Source: Paraglaciecola hydrolytica (GTDB lineage: Bacteria > Pseudomonadota > Gammaproteobacteria > Enterobacterales > Alteromonadaceae). Taken from it: 35,232 nucleotides of DNA. Shown here piece after piece: positions 35,171-35,232 of the stretch. The stretch covers positions 389,525 to 424,756 of the forward strand of contig NZ_LSNE01000005.1 of NCBI RefSeq assembly GCF_001565895.1, read 5' to 3'. Position numbers and translations under genes: made by a program. Numbering within the stretch: position 1 is the stretch's first letter; every line of letters starts with the position of its first letter. Under the pieces are notes generated by a model. That model was not told the DNA's origin. It did not search any database and worked only from the letters and a program-made list of their open reading frames with translations.

Positions 35171-35232
35171 AACTGTATTTTGCTATTTGTGAATTTACTT
35201 TTTTAAATACTAGGTGAATTGAATAATAAAAA

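Noticed and set aside
1-35232. tRNA, rRNA, CRISPR array, prophage or plasmid origin
   Set aside because: I saw no cloverleaf, rRNA motif, regularly spaced direct repeats, or phage or replication genes on either strand.

Overview
The window looks like chromosomal DNA of a marine gammaproteobacterium, most likely from the order Alteromonadales (Glaciecola/Paraglaciecola/Alteromonas-like). I infer this from the moderate-to-low G+C, the protein sequences (close in motif to Vibrio, Shewanella and Alteromonas proteins), the branched-chain ketoacid dehydrogenase operon next to rlmJ, and a dispersed-type structured intergenic repeat. Taxonomy rests on recognition only and was not searched.

Region 1 (1-9241) is a purine-catabolism locus. 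A tightly packed minus-strand operon runs xdhA-xdhB-xdhC-uraD-uraH-guaD-puuD, and its last gene is cut by the window edge. Divergent from it is a plus-strand pair, a RutR-like TetR regulator and puuE. Together they encode guanine -> xanthine (GuaD), hypoxanthine/xanthine -> urate (XdhAB, matured by XdhC), urate -> 5-hydroxyisourate (PuuD, membrane cytochrome type), -> OHCU (UraH), -> S-allantoin (UraD), -> allantoate (PuuE). The intergenic region carries a near-perfect match to the RutR operator, overlapping a possible -35 box of the xdh operon. Later steps (allantoate onward) are not in the window.

Region 2 (9242-14860) is mixed. It holds a ~270-bp nested-palindrome repeat, a terminator, a Tat-exported sugar-isomerase-like protein followed by an exported BNR-repeat protein, a membrane GGDEF-EAL protein, a YchJ-family protein, and a small SulA-like gene with a good LexA box upstream.

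Region 3 (14861-20415) has a complete potABCD polyamine importer. It converges through a small REP-like palindrome on the msrPQ methionine-sulfoxide repair operon (minus strand).

Region 4 (20416-26353) has an AT-rich HNH-like gene broken by one in-frame TGA, then the minus-strand operon alaA-yfbR-dgt (alanine transaminase plus two HD-domain nucleotide hydrolases), then an LRAT/NC-type papain-like protein and a DUF2189 membrane protein.

Region 5 (26564-35170) has a three-gene branched-chain 2-oxoacid dehydrogenase operon (E1 alpha, E1 beta, E2 with two lipoyl domains) ending in a strong terminator. It continues with rlmJ (TTG start), an unusual Ser/Thr-kinase-like protein with a 300-residue orphan C-terminus, tesB, a gamma-carbonic-anhydrase-like protein, and a lipoprotein with a TonB C-terminal domain. 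I see no tRNA, rRNA, CRISPR, transposase or phage gene. The most useful second looks are the RutR-like operator, the SulA-like gene, the TGA-interrupted HNH gene, the kinase beside rlmJ, and the structured repeat.
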